Positions 34,423 through 42,875 of a DNA stretch of 64,000 bases are shown piece by piece. Both the position numbers and the translations under genes were made by a program. The stretch is from Halosimplex pelagicum. Lineage in GTDB: Archaea > Halobacteriota > Halobacteria > Halobacteriales > Haloarculaceae. The notes below the pieces were generated by a model. It saw nothing but the letters and a program-made list of their open reading frames with translations. It searched no databases and had not been told where the DNA came from. The DNA is taken from positions 3,596,001 to 3,660,000 of the forward strand of contig NZ_CP058909.1 of the NCBI RefSeq assembly GCF_013415905.1. The letters run 5' to 3'. Each line of letters starts with the position of its first letter. Positions within the stretch are counted from its first letter, which is position 1.

Positions 34423-35504
34423 CAGGCGGAGACCTCCGCGACGATCTCGTTGATCGTCTCGACGGCGCGTCGGGTCTCCTCCTCGGTCCCGCAAGTGATC
34501 CGGACGCACTCGGGGAGGCCGAAACTGGTGCAGTCGCGGACGATGACGCCCTCGCGCTGGGCGGCGTCGGCGACCGCGCTCGCGTCGCCGACCTCGACGA
34601 GGACGAAGTTGCCGCCGCTCTCCCAGGTCTTCGCGTCCAGGTGCTCGTGCATGTACTCGCGGGCCCACTTCGCCGTCTCGACGGTCTTCTCGACGTGGTC
34701 GTCGTCGTCGAGCGCGGCGAGGCCGGCGCGGCAGGTGAGTTCGGTCACGCCGAAGGGGGTGTTCACGCGAGCGTAGGCGTCGGCCCACTCGGCGGGCGCG
34801 ACGGCGTAGCCCAGCCGCATCCCCGCCAGTCCGTAGGCCTTCGAGAAGGTGCGGATGACGGCCACGTCCTCGCGCTCCTCGACGAGGTCGATCGCCGAGG
34901 GCGAGTCCGTGAACTCGGTGTAGGCCTCGTCGTAGACGACGAGCGTCTCCTCGTCGGTCTCCTCGGCGACCGTCCGCACGTCGTCCAGGCTCATCTCCGA
35001 GCCGGTCGGGTTGTGCGGGCTGGTGACGTAGACGATCCGGTGTCCGTCGTACGCCGAGAGGACGGTCTCGGGCGTCTGTGCGAAGTCCTCGGCCTTCTCC
35101 AGGCGGTACTCGTCGACCTCGCCGTGGTGGTAGCGGGCCGACATCGGGTAGTAGGCGAACCCCGGCGTCGGGACGAGAACCCGGTCGCCCGGTTCGATGA
35201 ACGCCCGGGCGAGGTTGTCCAGCGCGGTGTCGCCGCTGGGGGTCAGCCAGATCTGCTCGGGGGCCAGGTCGTGACGGTCGGCGACCTTCTCGGTGAGGTC
35301 GGTGTGGGCCGACTTGGGATACGTGGAGACGCGGTCGGCGTGCTCGCGGACGGCCTCGACCGCCTTCGGGCTCGCGCCGAAGGGGTTCTCGTTCGAGGAG
35401 AGCTTGACGAGGTCGTCGGGGTCGAGCCCGAGTTCGCGGGCCACCTCCTCGATGCCCCTCCCGGCGCGGTAGACGGTGTGGTCGGAGAGGTCCCGTGGTT
35501 CCAT
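34422..35504 (-). CDS. hisC: histidinol-phosphate aminotransferase
   Basis: 360 residues, fold-type I aminotransferase. Visible motifs: LSSNENPFG (substrate loop), SGDTALDNLARAFIEPGD, YVTSPHNPTGSEM, VVYDEAYTEF (Asp pairing with the PLP nitrogen), and RTFSKAYGLAGMRLGYA, whose Lys forms the Schiff base. RITCGTEEE carries the carboxylate-binding Arg. It converts imidazole acetol phosphate to histidinol phosphate. It is leaderless: TATA-like CGCTTAAGAC lies 27 bases upstream. hisD is about 6 kb to the right on the other strand, as his genes are scattered in haloarchaea. Confidence 0.93.
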   Translation of the reverse strand: MEPRDLSDHTVYRAGRGIEEVARELGLDPDDLVKLSSNENPFGASPKAVEAVREHADRVSTYPKSAHTDLTEKVADRHDLAPEQIWLTPSGDTALDNLARAFIEPGDRVLVPTPGFAYYPMSARYHHGEVDEYRLEKAEDFAQTPETVLSAYDGHRIVYVTSPHNPTGSEMSLDDVRTVAEETDEETLVVYDEAYTEFTDSPSAIDLVEEREDVAVIRTFSKAYGLAGMRLGYAVAPAEWADAYARVNTPFGVTELTCRAGLAALDDDDHVEKTVETAKWAREYMHEHLDAKTWESGGNFVLVEVGDASAVADAAQREGVIVRDCTSFGLPECVRITCGTEEETRRAVETINEIVAEVSA

Positions 35505-35525
35505 ACCGGAACGAACGCCGGCCGC

Positions 35526-35535
35526 GTCTTAAGCG
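35526..35535 (-). promoter_or_regulatory. TATA box of the hisC operon
   Basis: CGCTTAAGAC on the minus strand is centred 27 bases before the hisC ATG at 35504, in the 178-base divergent region shared with cheC. Confidence 0.5.
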
Positions 35536-35682
35536 TGCTCGTCGCGCGTCGCGGCCCGCCCGCTCGGTCGGCCCCGGGTCGGCTCGACCGGGCCGCGCCG
35601 GACCGACCGCGCCCCGGTCGAGTTTCGAATTTGATACGCCGGGGGAAACGGCTAACACGTCGGTCCGGAAACGGAGTGGCAG

Positions 35683-36339
35683 ATGCCGATCCTGATCGAC
35701 ATCCGGAAGCTCCGGATCATCAACCGTCTGATCAAAGACGGCGCCGGCAACGTCGCCGCCGCGCTGGAGACGATGGCCGGCGTGGAGTCGACGGTGAAGA
35801 TCAAGAGCCTCGCGTTCGTCGACCCGTCGGACATCCCCGACGAGATCGGCCCGGCCTCCCGGTACAGCGCCCAGGTTCGACTCCGCGAGCCGCCCTACGG
35901 CACGTTCTTCCTCACGTTCGCGGACGCGACCGCGGACGAACTCGCGGGTCTGCTGACGGGCGTCGACCCGGCCGACGGGTTCAACGAGATGCACGAGAGC
36001 GCGCTCCAGGAGATCTGCAACATCATGACCTCGGGGTTCATCGACGGGATCGCCAACACGCTCGGGACGACCATCGATATCGGGACGCCCGACGTCTACC
36101 GCGGGACCGGTGCGGAGATCGCCGAGAAGTCGCTCTCACACGTCCACACCGACTCGCTGTCGATCGTCCTCGACGCGGTGGTCGACATGGCCGAACGCGA
36201 CACCGACTTCGAGGTCCGGATCTTCCTCGTCCCCGACCCCGGCGCGTTCGTCAACCTCATCGACAAGATCGAACTCGACGAACTCTCCCCCGCCGTCGAC
36301 GGGAAGTACGTCGACGAGCTCGAGACGAGCGATCTGTAG
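35683..36339 (+). CDS. CheC-family CheY-P phosphatase
   Basis: 218 residues. The phosphatase motif ESALQEICNIMTSGFIDGIANTLG (here seen as E-x3-E-x2-N...) lies at about 106-125, with the Glu and Asn that attack the CheY acyl-phosphate. A second, weaker helix (LDAVVDMAERDTD) lacks the Asn. One active site, with no C-terminal CheC repeat, is usual for several archaeal CheC paralogues. An SD-like GGAG lies 8 bases before the ATG, unlike most genes here. It acts in taxis signalling, but no other che gene is adjacent. Confidence 0.85.
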   Translation: MPILIDIRKLRIINRLIKDGAGNVAAALETMAGVESTVKIKSLAFVDPSDIPDEIGPASRYSAQVRLREPPYGTFFLTFADATADELAGLLTGVDPADGFNEMHESALQEICNIMTSGFIDGIANTLGTTIDIGTPDVYRGTGAEIAEKSLSHVHTDSLSIVLDAVVDMAERDTDFEVRIFLVPDPGAFVNLIDKIELDELSPAVDGKYVDELETSDL

Positions 36340-36442
36340 GCCGACGGGGCGTTTCCCTGCGGCGGGTCGCCCGCCGGGACGACATCGGACGGCCGGACCG
36401 GACTTGGGTACGTTCAAGTGAGTCGCGTCCTCCGGGACGCAC

Positions 36443-36916
36443 ATGTCAGCGCTGGACACGGCGATGTACGTCCTGCACCTTGTCTTCGGCGGGGTGTGGA
36501 CCGGCAGCGTCGTCTTCGTCACCTTCGGTGTCCTGCCCACCGCGCAGGACGGCACCGCCAACGCCGAACCGCTCCGGGCCATCGTCGAGCGACTGCGGTG
36601 GGTCTCGCGAGCGAGCGCGCTCGTGTTGCTCGCCTCCGGCGGTCACATGGCCGGCACCCTCTATACCGTCGAACGGCTGACCGGCCAGCCCCGCGGCCAC
36701 CTCGTCCTCACGATGGTCGCGCTGTGGTTCGTCCTCGCCGGCCTCGTCGAGGTCGGGTCGAGCAAGCTCGCCGACGGCTTCGGCCGGAAGAAGGTCCGCC
36801 AGCCGGCCCGGGAAGTCCGTCCGTTCTTCCTCGCCGCCTCGGTCGTCGCCGCCCTGCTACTGGTCGTCGGCGGCGTCCTCGCCTCCGGGTTCGTCTCGGT
36901 CGAGTCGCTGCTCTGA
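36443..36916 (+). CDS. four-helix membrane protein (CopD-like)
   Basis: 157 residues with four hydrophobic helices: about 8-32 (YVLHLVFGGVWTGSVVFVTFGVL), 55-72, 85-108 and 125-150. The conserved His in VLHLVFGGVW and in GGHMAGTL recall the CopD/DUF2269-type membrane proteins that ligate metals or haem. A basic loop (KKVRQPAREVR) is cytoplasmic. The assignment is by pattern only. It lies alone, 103 bases after cheC. Confidence 0.6.
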   Translation: MSALDTAMYVLHLVFGGVWTGSVVFVTFGVLPTAQDGTANAEPLRAIVERLRWVSRASALVLLASGGHMAGTLYTVERLTGQPRGHLVLTMVALWFVLAGLVEVGSSKLADGFGRKKVRQPAREVRPFFLAASVVAALLLVVGGVLASGFVSVESLL

Positions 36917-37226
36917 CCGCCGCTGGCGCTCCGGTCTCCGGTGCGGAGCGTTTAATCGTCCCGGCCGACTACTCGGAGTGCGTGCCTTTAGTCCCCGCCC
37001 GAGCGCACCCAGACGGGAGCGATGACCGCGCGGCGAACCCGGGCACGCGACACCGAGTGGCGCCGTAAGCGCCGACCGCCCGGCACGAGGGTTTCCCGGC
37101 TGACCCGGCACGCCGCCAGGGATGATGTCGGTCGTTAGTGTTCCGGGCGACACCGTCACGACGGACAGCGACAGCGCCGTCGCGAGTGGCCTACCGTTAA
37201 GACGGGGGGTTTCGAACACCGGCACC
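36917..37226. other. 310-base non-coding region with folded-RNA features
   Basis: No reading frame with convincing codon use. A TATA-like GTTTAATC (about 36948-36955) is followed by GC-rich DNA with a nested stem. The outer arms are CCGGGC (37039-37044) and GCCCGG (37078-37083); the inner hairpin is GGCGC (37059-37063), loop CGTAA, GCGCC (37069-37073). A second promoter-like CCGTTAAG (37194-37201) belongs to the gene at 37227. No SRP or RNase P RNA signature was found. A small structured RNA is possible but unproven. Confidence 0.35.
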
Positions 37227-37619
37227 ATGCCAGTCGACCCGCAGACCGCGGCGATAGCGGTCGTCTCGCTGCTCGGGGCGAGCGCCGTCGCGGTCGTCAC
37301 GCGCCGCCACTACGAGCCGCCGCCGCGGGACGGCGAGGACGAACCCCCCGAGCCGGTGTTCGAGACGGTCGTGTTCTTCGCGCTGGCCGCGGGGCTGTTC
37401 GCCGGGCTCGGCTACGCCATCGCGACGGTCGGCCGCTGGGGGACGCTGGGTCGGATCGGGACGCTGCTGCTCTCGCTCGTCGGGCTCTACTCGGCGTACG
37501 CGACCTACACCGGCCGAGTCGCCGACGACGCCGACCCGGCGAGCGCGCTCATGGGCATCGTCAGCGCGACGGTACTCGGCGTGTATCCACCGCTGTTTTT
37601 CGCGCTCTCGGCGCTGTGA
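37227..37619 (+). CDS. unknown small membrane protein
   Basis: 130 residues. Membrane helices lie at about 6-24, 49-68, 75-93 and 108-128; a Pro/Glu/Asp-rich loop (YEPPPRDGEDEPPEPVFE) lies between the first and second. A TATA-like CCGTTAAG about 29 bases upstream suggests a leaderless start. No family recognised. It ends 12 bases from the convergent CPBP protease gene. Confidence 0.7.
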   Translation: MPVDPQTAAIAVVSLLGASAVAVVTRRHYEPPPRDGEDEPPEPVFETVVFFALAAGLFAGLGYAIATVGRWGTLGRIGTLLLSLVGLYSAYATYTGRVADDADPASALMGIVSATVLGVYPPLFFALSAL

Positions 37620-37631
37620 AACGGCCGTCGG

Positions 37632-38471
37632 TCAGAGCAGCGCGAGCACGGCCGACGTGGCGTTCTGCGGGTCGGGGATCTGGTCGCCGAACGCGACCAC
37701 GACGTAGAGGAGGGTGAACAGCGTCGCGTTGTAGATCCCGTGGATCAGCGACGGGACGACGATGTTGTCCGTGAGTTCGTACGCCGCGCCGAAGACGAGC
37801 GAGGGGCCGACGAGGATGCCCAGCGCGACGAAGTTGCCCGCCGCCGAGCCGCCGGTCAGCGCGAACCAGTGGAGGCCGGCGAAGACGGAGCTGGCGAGGA
37901 GGATGCCGGCGACCGGACCGAGCACCTCGCGGAGTCGCCCCTGGACGACGCCGCGGAAGAGCAACTCCTCGCCCGGGCCGATGATCAGGATCGACGCGGG
38001 GATCAGTATCAGCAGGACTTCGGGGTTCTCCATCCCGATCTCGGCGGCCTGGTTGGTTCCGGTGTCGACCTGGAGGAGGGTGACGAGGATCGACCCGGCG
38101 AAAGCGCCGCCGAGTGCGAGGACGTAGCCGCCGACGACGACGGCGACCGCGCGCAGGTCCGGGAGGTCGGCGTCGATGTCGAACGGGCCGGGGACGCCCT
38201 CGAACCCGAGGAGCGACCTGATCTTCGGCCCGACGGTCGGGCGGAGTTCGAGGTACGCGAACGCGACGCCGGCGCAGCCCACGCCCTGGACGAAGACGAG
38301 GCTCAGGACGATCACCGCCGCCGGCGAGATCTCGATACCCAGACCGAAAGTCAGTACGGCGGCCGCGAGGGAGGCGAGGACGAACCCGACCGCCAGGCCG
38401 CCGCCGCCGAGGCCGAGGGCGGAGACCAGCGCGACGACTGTTCGAAGCGGAGACCGGTCACTCGTTGCCAT
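37632..38471 (-). CDS. CPBP-family intramembrane metalloprotease (CaaX protease-like)
   Basis: 279 residues with about eight membrane helices. The three motifs of the family are present: GPGEELLFRGVVQG (Glu-Glu and Arg, about 163), FAGLHWFAL (first His, about 192) and PSLIHGIYNATLF (second His and Asn, about 238). These form the site of a Rce1-like protease in the membrane. Substrate is unknown; in prokaryotes the family includes bacteriocin self-immunity proteins. Start MATSDRSP at 38471; a T-rich CGCTTTTGGC box lies about 28 bases upstream. Confidence 0.92.
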   Translation of the reverse strand: MATSDRSPLRTVVALVSALGLGGGGLAVGFVLASLAAAVLTFGLGIEISPAAVIVLSLVFVQGVGCAGVAFAYLELRPTVGPKIRSLLGFEGVPGPFDIDADLPDLRAVAVVVGGYVLALGGAFAGSILVTLLQVDTGTNQAAEIGMENPEVLLILIPASILIIGPGEELLFRGVVQGRLREVLGPVAGILLASSVFAGLHWFALTGGSAAGNFVALGILVGPSLVFGAAYELTDNIVVPSLIHGIYNATLFTLLYVVVAFGDQIPDPQNATSAVLALL

Positions 38472-38621
38472 TCTCGTCCGTCCGTACGCCCGTCCGCGCC
38501 AAAAGCGATCCCCTCCCGCGGACGGCCCCACGTCGACCGACGACCGGCCGACGGCTCGCAGTTCACAGGCGTATAAGGACATCTTACGACTTTCCAGGCG
38601 TCGATACCCGTTTCAGGGCAA

Positions 38622-38629
38622 GCTATATG
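38622..38629 (+). promoter_or_regulatory. TATA box of the 63-residue zinc-finger gene
   Basis: GCTATATG lies about 30 bases before the ATG at 38657, in a locally AT-rich stretch. Confidence 0.5.
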
Positions 38630-38656
38630 TGAACGTCTACCACACGATAGGATACG

Positions 38657-38848
38657 ATGGTAGAATGTGACCACTGCGGCGACGACGTATTCCGAGCGTG
38701 GCGGCGACGCGAGCGGACGGAGACGATGACTCACCGGACGGTCGCGTGGGTCTGCGAGGACTGTCACCCCGAACTGGGCGAAACCGGTCGGACGAGCGCG
38801 CCGGAGCGCCGCGCGGTGGCCGACGGGGGTCGACGGACCGAGTCGTAG
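38657..38848 (+). CDS. 63-residue Cys4 zinc-finger protein
   Basis: MVECDHCGDDVF ... TVAWVCEDCHPEL: two CxxC pairs 26 residues apart joined by a basic strand (RAWRRRERTETM), then a disordered tail. It is a treble-clef or zinc-ribbon miniature protein of the kind abundant in haloarchaea (DUF7563-like by pattern). The promoter is clear and independent. The function is unknown; nucleic-acid binding is plausible given the basic loop. Confidence 0.7.
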   Translation: MVECDHCGDDVFRAWRRRERTETMTHRTVAWVCEDCHPELGETGRTSAPERRAVADGGRRTES

Positions 38849-38974
38849 CGCTCCGGTGTCCCGGGCGCGAGTGGGGGTTCGCACTCGCGGAATTTCGGGT
38901 CGTCACCCGTGTCTCCGGTAGCAACTTACTTGTAGGTGAAGCCGAAAGAACGGGGCGAAACGGTCACTGGGTGC

Positions 38975-40141
38975 ATGAACAGGACGTTCTACGGCGTCCT
39001 CGGGGTGGGACCCGACGCCGACGAGGAGGCGATCCGCGCTGCCTACCGCGAGCGCGTCAAGGAGCACCACCCGGACGTGAGCTCGGAGCCCGACGCGGCC
39101 GACCGGTTCAAGCGGTTGACCGCCGCGAAGGAGACGCTCCTCGACGCGGCCGAGCGCGCCAGGTACGACCGTCTCGGCCATCGAGCGTACGTCAGTTCTC
39201 ACGCCGACTCGACGCTCTGGGCGACCGAGTCGTCGCCGGACTCGAGTGCGTCGTCGGCCCACGGATCGACGACCGGGGCGGCTGACTCCCGCGGCGGGGC
39301 GGGCGACGCCGACGACGCCGACGACGCGGCGGCCGGCCGGCGTCGTACTCGCGACTCGGGTGTCGGTCGGCGTCGGACCCGCGACGGGACCGACCGGTCG
39401 TCCCGGGGATCGAGCGGGACCTGGGCCGGACGAACGGAGGCGAACCGTCGGTCGTCGTCGGACCGCGGGAGTCGACGGGGAACGGGCGGGCGGACGCGGA
39501 CCGACGGCGCGCGCCGGTCGAAGTCCTCCCGGTCGACGGGTTCGGGCGTCGGTCCCGGGTCGTCGGATTCGACCGGACCCGGCGACAGCGAAGCGCCGAA
39601 CGGCGGTGAACGATCGGCGAGTGGCGAACCGTCGAACGGCGACGGAGCACCGAGCGGTGACGACACCGAGACGGGCGGTTCCGGCGCGACGGCGTCTGAG
39701 ACGGCGAAGAGCGGGACGGAATCGGGGAGGGCGAAGAGCGGGACAGCGAGGGCGGGCGTAGCGGATCGGGGGACGGACTCCGGGGGCCGACGGCGTCGCC
39801 GCGCGAGCGGCGGGACGGCGACCGACGGGACGCGGCGCGGGCGGTCGTCAGGCTCGTACGCCACGACCAGTTTCTGGGGGGTCACCGAGGACCGCCCGAG
39901 CCCCGGACGGTCGTCGCGGTCGGTGACCCGGCGCGCGCTCGCCGCGCTCCGCCGGCTCGGGCCGTGGGTCCTGGTTCACGCTCTGTTCCTCTCGCTGGCG
40001 GTCGGGACCGGCTGGTACGTCTACACCGTCGTCCTGCCGCCGGCCGAGCGGTCGGTCGCGTTGCTGTTCGTACTGATCGGCGAAGTGGGGGTCGCGGTGG
40101 TTCTGTCGTCGTTGCACATACTCTCGCGGCTCTACCGATAG
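38975..40141 (+). CDS. membrane-tethered J-domain protein
   Basis: 388 residues. The N-terminal J domain (about 3-68) has the HPD tripeptide in VKEHHPDVSS and the helix IV region FKRLTAAKETLLDAAERARYDRLG. It is followed by ~245 residues of low-complexity Ser/Thr/Gly/Arg/Asp sequence. Two membrane helices (about 333-352 and 361-382; LVHALFLSLAVGTGWYVYTVVL, ALLFVLIGEVGVAVVLSSLHIL) end the chain. The J domain should therefore face the cytoplasm and recruit Hsp70 (DnaK) to the membrane. No glycine/phenylalanine or zinc-finger DnaJ modules occur. It is not the housekeeping DnaJ. Confidence 0.85.
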   Translation: MNRTFYGVLGVGPDADEEAIRAAYRERVKEHHPDVSSEPDAADRFKRLTAAKETLLDAAERARYDRLGHRAYVSSHADSTLWATESSPDSSASSAHGSTTGAADSRGGAGDADDADDAAAGRRRTRDSGVGRRRTRDGTDRSSRGSSGTWAGRTEANRRSSSDRGSRRGTGGRTRTDGARRSKSSRSTGSGVGPGSSDSTGPGDSEAPNGGERSASGEPSNGDGAPSGDDTETGGSGATASETAKSGTESGRAKSGTARAGVADRGTDSGGRRRRRASGGTATDGTRRGRSSGSYATTSFWGVTEDRPSPGRSSRSVTRRALAALRRLGPWVLVHALFLSLAVGTGWYVYTVVLPPAERSVALLFVLIGEVGVAVVLSSLHILSRLYR

Positions 40142-40183
40142 CGGACGCTGGGTGGCTCTGCGCGCGGTCCGAGCTTCAAACGG

Positions 40184-40196
40184 ATTTTTGTCTTTT
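40184..40196 (+). terminator. T-rich terminator after the J-domain gene
   Basis: ATTTTTGTCTTTT begins about 43 bases after the stop at 40141. Archaeal transcription ends at T-runs without a required hairpin, and this is one of the few T-runs in the window. It is followed at once by the promoter of the next gene. Confidence 0.5.
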
Positions 40197-40203
40197 GCGA
40201 AAA

Positions 40204-40213
40204 CCCATTATGG
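40204..40213 (+). promoter_or_regulatory. TATA box of the membrane-anchored wHTH gene
   Basis: CCCATTATGG is centred 26 bases before the ATG at 40235, giving a leaderless transcript. Confidence 0.55.
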
Positions 40214-40234
40214 TCGGCCATCTGTGCTAGGGCA

Positions 40235-41389
40235 ATGGGTCGTCTGCTGCCGTTCAAGTCGGAGCCGACGCGGACGCCCGACGAGCCGCGAGTCCTCGAC
40301 CTCGACGACGAGGCGACCGAGGAGGCGCTGTCCGCGCTCTCGTCGGACACCGCGCGGAAGATCCTGGCGACGCTGTACGAGGAACCGAAGACGCCGCCGG
40401 AGATCCGTGACGAGGTGGGCACGTCGCTTCAGAACGTCCATTACCACGTCGAGCGCCTGGAGGACGCCGAGCTGATCCAGCCCGCCGGCGAGGGCTACTC
40501 CGAGAAGGGCACGGAGATGACCATCTACGCGCCGGCCAGCGAGGCGCTCGTCCTCTTCGCCGGCCGGGAACACGACCGCTCGCGGCTGAAGACCGCGCTG
40601 ACGCGCCTGCTCGGCTCCGTCGGGCTCCTCGCCGTCGCGAGCCTCGCGGTTCGACGGCTGTTCGGCGAGTCCGGCGCGAGCCTCGGCGACTACGGCGTCT
40701 CGTTCGGGATGGGCTCGCAGTCCGGCGGCGAGCGCGGCGCTGGCGACGGCGGCGACGGCGGTGGCAGCGACGGTGCGAGCGGTGGTGACGGCGGTGACGG
40801 CGCCTCGGGCGGCGACGGCGGCGGTCCGGAACCGGGAGACGACGCGGTGACGTCGACGACCGAGGGCGGCGACATCGGTATCTTCGGCGGCGAGGACACG
40901 GCGACGGACGCCGGTGGGGGAACCGCGAGCCCGACGCCCGACCCTGCGACCGCGACGCAGTCGACGCCGGCCGCGACGGAGGTGCCGTCCGCCACGCCGA
41001 CGCCCGCGGGCACTCCGTCACCGACGCCTGCTGGCACACCTTCTCCGACACCCGCCGGGACGCCCACGCCCGCAGCGACGCCGTCGGCCACGCCCGCTCC
41101 GACGGCCACGCCGACGGCGACGACGACGCCCACCGCGACGCAGACGGCGACGCCCCAGCCGACCCCCACGACGACGGAGCCGCCCTCGCCGACGCCGACC
41201 GAGACGGGCATGGACTCGGGGACGATCACCCTCGACACCGCCACGCAGGTCCCGGCGGAGACGGTCGACGGCGCCCGTCAGGTCGCCGGGAGCGGCGACG
41301 CGCTACTGGCCGACCCCGCGGTCGCCTTCTTCCTCGGCGGGCTGTTCATGCTCCTCGTCGTCACCGCCTGGTGGTACGTCCAAGGGTGA
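40235..41389 (+). CDS. membrane-integrated ArsR-type winged-helix regulator with long external linker
   Basis: 384 residues. The N-terminal wHTH (about 25-95) reads LSALSSDTARKILATLYEEPKTPPEIRDEVGTSLQNVHYHVERLEDAELI, an ArsR-like DNA-binding domain. One hydrophobic stretch (about 125-140; LLGSVGLLAVASLAVRRLF) and a C-terminal helix (about 362-382; FFLGGLFMLLVVTAWWYV) bracket ~220 residues. These are first Gly/Asp/Ser-rich, then Thr/Pro repeats (ATPTPAGTPSPTPAG). The likely topology puts the wHTH inside, the Thr/Pro stalk outside, and both ends inside. It may sense the cell surface. No effector is known. Confidence 0.78.
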   Translation: MGRLLPFKSEPTRTPDEPRVLDLDDEATEEALSALSSDTARKILATLYEEPKTPPEIRDEVGTSLQNVHYHVERLEDAELIQPAGEGYSEKGTEMTIYAPASEALVLFAGREHDRSRLKTALTRLLGSVGLLAVASLAVRRLFGESGASLGDYGVSFGMGSQSGGERGAGDGGDGGGSDGASGGDGGDGASGGDGGGPEPGDDAVTSTTEGGDIGIFGGEDTATDAGGGTASPTPDPATATQSTPAATEVPSATPTPAGTPSPTPAGTPSPTPAGTPTPAATPSATPAPTATPTATTTPTATQTATPQPTPTTTEPPSPTPTETGMDSGTITLDTATQVPAETVDGARQVAGSGDALLADPAVAFFLGGLFMLLVVTAWWYVQG

Positions 41390-41507
41390 CGGCGCGACGC
41401 GGTTCGACCGGTCGGTCGCTCCCGGCGACCGCTTCGGCGGCACCGGTCAGCGGTACCGGCCGGCCGCGATAGCAAGTCGTATGGGCCAGTCGCGGCAAGG
41501 GCTCGGT

Positions 41508-42794
41508 ATGAACGTGCGACGAGTGGACGCGCTGGACCCCGAAGAGCGGGCCGCGCTGTTCGACCGCGACGCGGGGGTCGACGCCGTCCGCGACGACGCT
41601 CGCGACATCGTCGACCGCGTGCGGTCGGAGGGCGACGCCGCGCTCCGGGAGCTCTCGCGGGAGATCGACGGCGTCGAGGTCGGCAACATCGACGTGACCG
41701 ACCGCGTCGAGCGCGCGACCGAAGCGATCGACGACGAGACCCGCGCGGCCATCGAGGACGCGGCGGCCAACATCCGCGAGTTCCACGAGCGACAGCTGCC
41801 CGAGGACTGGACGGAGGAGTTCGACGGCCGCGAGCTCGGCCGGCGCTTCCGGCCGCTCGACACCGTCGGCGTCTACGCCCCCGGCGGGACGGCGGCGTAC
41901 CCCTCCAGCGTGCTGATGGGCGTGATCCCGGCGGTCGTCGCGGGCGTCGAGCACGTCGCCGTCGCGACGCCGCCCGCCGAGGAGATCAACCCGGTGACGC
42001 TGGCGGCCGTCGATATCGCCGGCGCCGACGCGGTCTATCAGGTCGGCGGCGCCCAGGCCGTCGCCGCGCTCGCCTACGGGACCGAGACGATAAACGCCGT
42101 CCAGAAGGTCGTCGGCCCCGGCAACCAGTGGGTCACCGCCGCCAAGGCCGAGGTCCGCGGCGACGTGGAGATCGACTTCCTCGCGGGGCCGAGCGAGGTG
42201 CTCGTCGTCGCCGACGAGACGGCCGACCCGTCGCTCGTGGCGGCGGATCTCGTCGCGCAGGCCGAACACGGGGAGACGAGCTCCGTCGTCGCCGTCACCG
42301 ACGACGAGGCGACCGCCGACGCCGTCGCCGCGGCCGTCGACGACCACGCGAGCGGTCGGGACCGCGAGGAGACGATCCGCGCGGCGCTCGACCGGGACGC
42401 CAGCGGCGTCTTCCTCGCGCGGTCGATGCCCGAGGCGGTGCTGTTCGCCGAGGAGTACGCGCCCGAGCACCTCTCGATCCAGGCCGACGACGCCGAGGCG
42501 CTGCTCGACCGCATCCCCAGCGCCGGCAGCGCCTTCCTCGGCCCCTACAGCCCGGTCGCGGCCGGCGACTACGCCACGGGGACCAACCACGTCCTCCCGA
42601 CCAACGGCAAGGCCCGCGTGACCGGCGGGCTCTCCGTCGACACCTTCCTGCGGTCGACGACCGTCCAGCGTCTCTCCGAGGACTCCCTGGGCGACCTGCG
42701 CGACACCGTCACGACGCTCGCGAACGCCGAGGGACTGGAGGCTCACGCCCACAGCGTCGACGCGCGCTTCGAAGCCGACGACGCCGGGGAGTAA
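41508..42794 (+). CDS. hisD: histidinol dehydrogenase
   Basis: 428 residues. Family signatures: VGVYAPGGTAAYPSSVLMG, QVGGAQAVAALAYGT, VVGPGNQWVTAAK, IDFLAGPSEVLVVAD, LVAQAEHGETSSVV (zinc-ligand Gln/His), YAPEHLSIQ (catalytic Glu-His) and NHVLPTNGKARVTGGLSV. It oxidises histidinol to histidine in two NAD steps with a zinc ion. Start MNVRRVDAL at 41508 matches haloarchaeal orthologues; an in-frame ATG at 41481 would add nine residues. Confidence 0.96.
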   Translation: MNVRRVDALDPEERAALFDRDAGVDAVRDDARDIVDRVRSEGDAALRELSREIDGVEVGNIDVTDRVERATEAIDDETRAAIEDAAANIREFHERQLPEDWTEEFDGRELGRRFRPLDTVGVYAPGGTAAYPSSVLMGVIPAVVAGVEHVAVATPPAEEINPVTLAAVDIAGADAVYQVGGAQAVAALAYGTETINAVQKVVGPGNQWVTAAKAEVRGDVEIDFLAGPSEVLVVADETADPSLVAADLVAQAEHGETSSVVAVTDDEATADAVAAAVDDHASGRDREETIRAALDRDASGVFLARSMPEAVLFAEEYAPEHLSIQADDAEALLDRIPSAGSAFLGPYSPVAAGDYATGTNHVLPTNGKARVTGGLSVDTFLRSTTVQRLSEDSLGDLRDTVTTLANAEGLEAHAHSVDARFEADDAGE

Positions 42795-42875
42795 CGTCCG
42801 GCTACCGGCGACCCCGCGGGCGCGTCGCCGACGCGGGTCGTCAGGTCTTTCTGCGATAGCGCCGTTCGGTCGTGC

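Noticed and set aside
36917..37226. SRP RNA or RNase P RNA gene
   Set aside because: No SRP helix-8 GGAA/AGCAG signature and no RNase P GAGGAAAGTCC core on either strand.
37200..37226. tRNA T-arm-like TTTCGAAC
   Set aside because: No matching acceptor, D or anticodon stems around it; it lies in the promoter-to-start interval of the gene at 37227.
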